A program made the translations under genes and the position numbers. The notes beneath the pieces were generated by a model. The model did no database searches. It was not told where the DNA came from and was given only the letters and a program-made list of their open reading frames with translations. This document shows positions 59,427 through 64,000 of a DNA stretch of 64,000 nt, one piece after another; positions within the stretch are counted from its first letter, which is position 1; every line of letters begins with the position of its first letter. The stretch is taken from positions 1 through 64,000 of the forward strand of contig NZ_JAUZDX010000005.1 in NCBI RefSeq assembly GCF_030704685.1, written 5' to 3'. This DNA comes from Acidovorax sp. A1169. Its GTDB lineage: Bacteria > Pseudomonadota > Gammaproteobacteria > Burkholderiales > Burkholderiaceae_C.

Positions 59427-60182
59427 GTGACCCCTGCCGAGACCGACGACGCATTCCTGCAACGCCTGTGCGACATCATGCAGCGCATAGCCCAGCAGGG
59501 GGACCTGCGCGCCATCGGGCCGCTCATGGACATGACCGGCGAGCGCCCCGAGGAAAGCGTGCAGGCCCGCCTGACCGAGGCCTTCGCCCACATGGTGGTC
59601 AAGCTGGAGGCGCGCGAGTTCGAACTCGAATGCCGTATCTCCGACCTGGACGAGACCCGCCGCGAGTTGGAGGCCGCCAACCTGGACCCGCTGACCGGCC
59701 TGCCCAACCGCATGATTGCGCGCGACCGGCTGCGCCAGGCGCTGACCGACGCCAACACGCGCCAGGGGCTGCTCACGGTGCTGTTCCTTGACCTGGACAA
59801 GTTCAAGCATGTCAACGACACCATGGGCCATGCAGCGGGCGACGAACTGCTGTGCCTGGTGACGCAGCGCCTGCGCGGCTGCCTGCGCGAGGGCGACACC
59901 CTGGCACGCCTGGGCGGCGACGAGTTCCTGTGCGTACTGCCCGGCGCAAGCGCCGAAGACGCACAGAGCGTGGCCAACCGAATGGTGGCGGCGCTGACCG
60001 ACCGCTTTCAGCTCGCCGTCGGCGGTGCGGACATCGGCACCAGCATCGGCCTCTCGCATTTCCCTGACCACGGGCGCGGCGTGGATGAGCTGATCGCCCA
60101 CGCCGACGCCGGCCTGTACGAGGCCAAGCGCAACGGCCGCAACCGCTGGTGCTACGCACCGACCGAAGTCGCATCGGGCTGA
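59427..60182 (+). CDS. Soluble diguanylate cyclase
   Basis: A 251-aa cytosolic protein with an N-terminal helical segment (~1-85, ending in a coiled coil ECRISDLDETRRELEA) and a GGDEF domain. Visible parts are DPLTGLPNRMIARDRL, LDLDKFKHVNDTMGH, the active site GGDEF in LARLGGDEFLCVL (~170), and LYEAKRNGRNRW. The RxxD inhibitory motif five residues before GGDEF is REGD. The GTG at 59427 is supported by gaggaga. It follows the partner-switch block but is separated from it by a hairpin. Confidence 0.88.
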   Translation: MTPAETDDAFLQRLCDIMQRIAQQGDLRAIGPLMDMTGERPEESVQARLTEAFAHMVVKLEAREFELECRISDLDETRRELEAANLDPLTGLPNRMIARDRLRQALTDANTRQGLLTVLFLDLDKFKHVNDTMGHAAGDELLCLVTQRLRGCLREGDTLARLGGDEFLCVLPGASAEDAQSVANRMVAALTDRFQLAVGGADIGTSIGLSHFPDHGRGVDELIAHADAGLYEAKRNGRNRWCYAPTEVASG

Positions 60183-60204
60183 CCGCCCCGCCCCGCCGTG
60201 CTCA

Positions 60205-60957
60205 CTACGGCGGGGCCGTCTCGCAAGACATGTCCAGGCTGCGCATCAGCTTGATCCACTCGTAGGGCGTGAGATGGGGCTTGACGCTGTGGAGCACGGC
60301 CGTGAACACAGGGGCCGGAGCATGGGCGCGCATGTCGGCCAGCAGGGCCGTGCGCTCGGGCGGCGACATGAAGGGCACCAGCCAGCGCAGGATGGCCATC
60401 ATCTCCTCGGGCGGGATGGATGCGACCAGCGCGTTGTGGACCTCGACCAGTTCCGCGTCTCTGTAGTGCGCCCAGAGCAGGCTGTTGTGCGTGGTTTCCT
60501 CGGCGTGCATGTGCTCGAAGTTGTGCGCGATGAACAGCGCCAGCTGGCGGTACAGCGCCTGGGTGGCCACGGGCCGCGCCGCAGGCGCACAGCCCAGCAG
60601 TTGCGTGACGCCAGCAGCCAAAGCCGTGATGGCCGCTTCGTGCTCGCCATGTTCGAATTCAAGCGCTTGGGCGGCGCCGGGCGCGCGTGCCTCGATGGCC
60701 GTGTGCACGAAGGCGTTTTCGTGCTGCAGGTGCGAGCGGCACAGGTCCAGCAGGTCCATCACGCGCTCGCAGTGGCTGGCGAATTCCTCTTCATCGGTCA
60801 CATCCACGCGGCCCAGTGCCAGCAGGGTGTGGGCCATCACGGCGCGCATGGCCTTGTGGATGCCGGCATACATGTCCATGCGCGGCGCGCCGGGTTGTGC
60901 CGAAGGATCGGTATGGGCCGAGATCAGGGCCGAGATTTCGCGGGGGTCGATGTTCAT
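60205..60957 (-). CDS. Hemerythrin-like domain protein
   Basis: A 250-aa protein. The first ~150 residues form a four-helix bundle with His/Glu spaced as in hemerythrin-like proteins: HKAMRAVMAHTLL, HLQHENAFVHTAIE, FEHGEHEAAI and FIAHNFEHMHAEETTHN. These could hold a di-iron centre for oxygen, nitric oxide or redox sensing. The C-terminal third (MMAILRWLVPFMSPPERTAL) is helical and unrecognised. No enzyme domain is attached. It is convergent with the diguanylate cyclase gene. Confidence 0.85.
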   Translation of the reverse strand: MNIDPREISALISAHTDPSAQPGAPRMDMYAGIHKAMRAVMAHTLLALGRVDVTDEEEFASHCERVMDLLDLCRSHLQHENAFVHTAIEARAPGAAQALEFEHGEHEAAITALAAGVTQLLGCAPAARPVATQALYRQLALFIAHNFEHMHAEETTHNSLLWAHYRDAELVEVHNALVASIPPEEMMAILRWLVPFMSPPERTALLADMRAHAPAPVFTAVLHSVKPHLTPYEWIKLMRSLDMSCETAPP

Positions 60958-61122
60958 CGCTTTGCTCTTCTTTCATGCCGTTGTCACACCGTCTCTTGCG
61001 GTGTTCGGCCGAGCGCACCATGCACCCGCAGCCGATGAAAGAAGTCTAGGAAAAGCCCGATTTTTCGCGCGTGAAGAATTTCCGCTTTCAGCCCCCCGGA
61101 GCCATCCCCAGCGTGACATTCC

Positions 61123-62715
61123 TCACGCTGTGGCGCGCAGCATGTCCACCGCCTTCTCGGCAATCATCACCGTGGGCGCATTGGTGTTGCCGCTCACGAT
61201 GCGCGGCATGATGGAGGCGTCCACCACACGCAGACCCTGCAGGCCATGCACGCGCAGTTGCGCATCCACCACGTCGAGCGGCCCTGGCCCCATGCGGCAA
61301 GTGCCCACCGGGTGGTAGATGGTGTCGGCATACTGGCGGATGAACTGCTCGATCTGCGCGGGGGTCTGCGCACCGGCCGAAGCGGGCAGCTCGCGCGCGC
61401 CGAAGCGTGCCAGCGCCGGCTGCGCCAGGATGTCGCGCAGGCGCTGAAAGCCCCGCACCATGCGCCGCATGTCGTCTGCGTCTTCCAGGAAGCGCGGGTC
61501 CACCAGCGGCAGGGCCATCGGGTCCTTGGTGGCCAGCGCCACAGTGCCCCGGCTGCGCGGCTGCAGCAGGCACACGTGGGCCGAGTAGCCGTGACCCAGC
61601 ACCGTCTTGCGGCCATGGTCCACCAGCTTGCCGATCACGAAGTGCAGTTGCAGGTCGGGCGCGGCCTCGGCCGGGTCGCTCTTGATGAAGCCACCGGCCT
61701 CGGCGAAGTTGGTGGTCAGCATGCCGGTGCGGCTGCGGCGCCACTCGAGCGCGCCAAGCAGCTGGCTCCACATGCCCGAGGGCGAGATACCGAACAGGTC
61801 CTTGAGCTCTGGCGCATTGAACACCTGCACCACGTCCGGGTGGTCGTGCAGGTGCTGGCCCACGCCCGGCAGGTCGTGCAGTACCGAGATGCCATGGCGC
61901 TGCAGGTGAGCGCCCGGCCCCACGCCCGAGAGCATGAGCAGCTGTGGCGAGAGCAGCGCGCCGGCGCTCAGCAGCACCTCGCGGCTGGCGCGCACCTCTT
62001 GCAACGCGCCGCTCTGGCGGTATTCCACGCCCACGGCACGCTGGCCCTCGAACAGGATGCGCGTGGCGTGCGCGCCGGTGACCACCTGCAGGTTGCTGCG
62101 CGCCAGGTGGGGCGTGAGGTAGCCCTTGGCGACGCTGTGGCGCTCGCCGTTCTTGTGCGTCACCTGGTACATGCCCACGCCTTCCTGCGTGGCGCCGTTG
62201 AAGTCGGTGTTGTGCGGGTGGCCGGCCTGCACGCCGGCCTCGTTGAAGAACTGGCTGAAGCGGTTGGGCGAGCGCAGATCGGCCACGTTCAAGGGGCCAC
62301 CCTGGCCGTGCCAGGCATCGGTGCCGCGCTCGTTGTGCTCGGCCCTGAGGAAGTAGGGCTTGACGTCCTCCCAACCCCAGCCGGGGTTGCCCTGAGCCGC
62401 CCAGTGGTCGTAGTCGGCATGCTGGCCGCGGACGTAGACCATCGCATTGATGGAACTCGAGCCCCCCAGCACCTTGCCGCGCGGCTGGTAACCCTGGCGG
62501 CCATTGAGTGCGGCCTGTGGGGTGGTGTTCTGGCCCCAGCCGTTGAGCTCGAACTTGGCCATCACGGCCAGGCCCGCCGGGCAGTGGATGAGCACGCTCT
62601 TGTCGCCAGGGCCGGCTTCGAGCAGGCACACGCGCACGGCGGGGTCTTCGGTGAGCCGGCCGGCCAGCACGGAGCCGGCGGAGCCGCCCCCGATCACGAT
62701 GTAGTCGAACAACAT
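61123..62715 (-). CDS. GMC-family oxidoreductase (choline-dehydrogenase-like)
   Basis: A 530-aa FAD-dependent alcohol dehydrogenase. The N-terminal dinucleotide fold IVIGGGSAGSVLAGRL (~6), the GMC signature GKVLGGSSSINAMVYVRG (~80), and the C-terminal catalytic HPVGTCRMG (~465) with the closing SGNTNAPTVMIAEKAVDML are all present. It oxidises a primary alcohol of unknown identity; choline is one option but betaine-aldehyde dehydrogenase is not nearby. It is divergent from the 3-hydroxyacyl-CoA dehydrogenase gene. Confidence 0.92.
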   Translation of the reverse strand: MLFDYIVIGGGSAGSVLAGRLTEDPAVRVCLLEAGPGDKSVLIHCPAGLAVMAKFELNGWGQNTTPQAALNGRQGYQPRGKVLGGSSSINAMVYVRGQHADYDHWAAQGNPGWGWEDVKPYFLRAEHNERGTDAWHGQGGPLNVADLRSPNRFSQFFNEAGVQAGHPHNTDFNGATQEGVGMYQVTHKNGERHSVAKGYLTPHLARSNLQVVTGAHATRILFEGQRAVGVEYRQSGALQEVRASREVLLSAGALLSPQLLMLSGVGPGAHLQRHGISVLHDLPGVGQHLHDHPDVVQVFNAPELKDLFGISPSGMWSQLLGALEWRRSRTGMLTTNFAEAGGFIKSDPAEAAPDLQLHFVIGKLVDHGRKTVLGHGYSAHVCLLQPRSRGTVALATKDPMALPLVDPRFLEDADDMRRMVRGFQRLRDILAQPALARFGARELPASAGAQTPAQIEQFIRQYADTIYHPVGTCRMGPGPLDVVDAQLRVHGLQGLRVVDASIMPRIVSGNTNAPTVMIAEKAVDMLRATA

Positions 62716-62841
62716 GTTTTTTGTCTCCAGGCCCTGCGCAAAGCCTTTGCCGCGCCGGGACCCGACAGACCATAACCGAACGGGCGTGCGATTCGGCTTA
62801 CCATGCTGCCCGTCTGTTTCACTTTGAAGAGAGCTCTCTAT

Positions 62842-63690
62842 ATGACGATTCAAACGGTTGGCATCATCGGCGCGGGCACCATGGGCAACGGTATTGCGCA
62901 GGCCTGCGCGGTCTCGGGCATTGACGTGGTGATGGTGGACATCTCCGATGCGGCAGTGCAAAAAGGCCTGGCCACGGTGTCGGGCAGCCTGGACCGCCTG
63001 ATCAAAAAGGAAAAGATCACGGCGGCCGACAAGGATGCAGCACTCGCGCGCATCAAGGTCTCCACCAGCTACGAGGACCTCAAGGCAGCCCAGTTGGTGA
63101 TCGAGGCCGCCACCGAGAACTACGAGCTCAAGCTCAAGATCTTGAAGCAGGTTGATGCGCTGGTGGCGCCCGAGGTGCTGATCGCGTCGAACACCTCGTC
63201 GATCTCCATCACCAAGCTGGCCGCAGCCACCTCGCGTGCCGACCGCTTCATCGGCATGCACTTCTTCAACCCCGTGCCCATGATGGCGCTGGTAGAGATC
63301 ATCCGCGGCCTGCAGACCAGCGATGCCACGCACGACGCCGTGAAGGCGCTGGCCGAAGCCCTGGGCAAGAGCCCCATCACCGTGAAGAACGCGCCCGGCT
63401 TTGTCGTCAACCGCATCCTGGTGCCCATGATCAACGAGGCCTTCTTCGTGCTGGCCGAAGGCCTGGCCACGCCCGAGGACATCGACGCCGGCATGAAGCT
63501 CGGCTGCAACCAGCCCATCGGCCCGCTGGCGCTGGCCGACATGATCGGCCTGGACGTGTGCCTGGCCGTGATGGACGTCTACCTCACCGAGTTCGGCGAC
63601 AGCAAGTACCGCCCCTGCCCGCTGCTCAAGGAAATGGTGGCCGCCGGCCGCCTGGGCCGCAAGGCGGGCCAGGGCGTCTATACCTACTGA
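62842..63690 (+). CDS. 3-hydroxybutyryl-CoA/3-hydroxyacyl-CoA dehydrogenase
   Basis: A 282-aa NAD(P)-dependent dehydrogenase of the HbdA/PaaH type. The Rossmann motif is VGIIGAGTMGNGIAQACAVSG in part (~5-24), the catalytic His is in IGMHFFNPVPMMALVEI (~138), and NAPGFVVNRILVPMINEAF (~185) and NQPIGPLALADMIGLD (~225) complete the fold. It converts 3-hydroxyacyl-CoA to 3-oxoacyl-CoA in fatty-acid or polyhydroxybutyrate/aromatic catabolism. The ATG at 62842 is chosen over 62803 because the Rossmann motif starts right after it. Confidence 0.95.
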   Translation: MTIQTVGIIGAGTMGNGIAQACAVSGIDVVMVDISDAAVQKGLATVSGSLDRLIKKEKITAADKDAALARIKVSTSYEDLKAAQLVIEAATENYELKLKILKQVDALVAPEVLIASNTSSISITKLAAATSRADRFIGMHFFNPVPMMALVEIIRGLQTSDATHDAVKALAEALGKSPITVKNAPGFVVNRILVPMINEAFFVLAEGLATPEDIDAGMKLGCNQPIGPLALADMIGLDVCLAVMDVYLTEFGDSKYRPCPLLKEMVAAGRLGRKAGQGVYTY

Positions 63691-63773
63691 CGGTCCCGGG
63701 CGCGCTGTCCCCGCGGCGACGGCGCAACCATTGCATCGGGTTTTCAATCATGGGCAAGGAGACATCCGCGCCC

Positions 63774-64000
63774 ATGACCAGCATCACCCCCACCACGCCC
63801 CCAGCCGAAGGCTGCATCGATACCCAGGTGCTCGGCCACGTGCTGCTGATCGGCATCAACCGGCCGGCCAAGCGCAACGGCTGGACGCCACCCATGTTCT
63901 GCCAGCTGGCCGAGGCCTATACCCGGCTGGACGACGACCCCGCCCTGCGCGTGGGCGTGCTGCATGCCTTTGGCGACCACTTCACGGCGGGCCTGGACCT
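63774..64000 (+). CDS. Enoyl-CoA hydratase/isomerase, 5' end (partial)
   Basis: The first 75 codons of a crotonase-superfamily gene that runs off the window. The segment GHVLLIGINRPAKRN (~21-35) and VGVLHAFGDHFTAGLDL (~58-75) are the family's start and first oxyanion-hole region. The ATG at 63774 has aaggag upstream at slightly long spacing; an in-frame ATG at 63750 lacks a site. It lies 83 bases after the hydroxyacyl-CoA dehydrogenase gene, a natural beta-oxidation pairing. Confidence 0.88.
   Translation, partial: MTSITPTTPPAEGCIDTQVLGHVLLIGINRPAKRNGWTPPMFCQLAEAYTRLDDDPALRVGVLHAFGDHFTAGLD

Noticed and set aside
1..64000. CRISPR arrays, prophage modules, complete insertion sequences
   Set aside because: No regularly spaced short repeats, phage structural genes, integrases or transposases were seen on reading both strands.

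Overview
The window is GC-rich (roughly two thirds G+C by eye), densely packed and strongly GC3-biased. Its gene content and neighbourhoods (ttcA, ruvA/ruvB, phoH-ybeY, dtd, dbpA, amn, purT, cyanase with an NrtABD-type transporter) point to a betaproteobacterium of the family Comamonadaceae, probably near Acidovorax. That placement rests on remembered protein similarity, not on a search. No rRNA, CRISPR array, prophage or complete insertion sequence was seen.

Layout. 1-3.1 kb is a decayed tRNA-containing region with lower GC at its left edge: an HNH endonuclease, a 62-aa protein, a tRNA-Gln gene split in its D-loop by a 169-bp palindromic element, a degenerate tRNA-like sequence and a tRNA-Trp. 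3.1-15.9 kb is mostly housekeeping: a small HTH protein, ttcA, a DUF4136 lipoprotein, a phosphatase, a D-threonine-aldolase-like enzyme, a fused desaturase/lysoplasmalogenase, ruvB, a carbonic-anhydrase-like protein without zinc ligands, ruvA, phoH, ybeY and an AEC transporter. 16.1-20.2 kb is a compact four-gene chemosensory-like operon (CheA-like kinase without a CheW-like domain, mini-MCP, CheX-like phosphatase, CheY). 20.2-32.5 kb holds dtd, a cation efflux protein, a two-component pair beside an HbpS-like haem-binding protein, an exported ankyrin protein, dbpA, two c-di-GMP proteins, amn and an ABC ATPase.

32.6-42.0 kb: purT, then a sigma-54 activator followed by a 29-bp perfect palindrome and a textbook -24/-12 promoter that drives a sulfurtransferase, an OsmC-like protein, an acyl-CoA-dehydrogenase-like flavoprotein and a rubredoxin-FAD reductase fusion. 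An exported DUF3455 protein and an ECF sigma/anti-sigma pair follow. 42.1-48.0 kb: a cyanase-transporter operon (A-B-D-cynS order) preceded by its likely two-component regulator. Two copies of a ~114-bp repeat, whose stems covary, lie at the 3' ends of purT and the transporter's binding-protein gene.

48.9-59.2 kb is the most striking block: a STAS antagonist, an ABC-type periplasmic binding protein, an MFS transporter fused to two sensor modules, an acetyltransferase-like protein, a SpoIIE-type phosphatase, two membrane sensors and an RsbW-type ATPase. Together these look like a complete partner-switching circuit wired to a periplasmic/membrane sensor. The window ends with a diguanylate cyclase, a hemerythrin-like protein, a GMC oxidoreductase, 3-hydroxyacyl-CoA dehydrogenase and the start of an enoyl-CoA hydratase.
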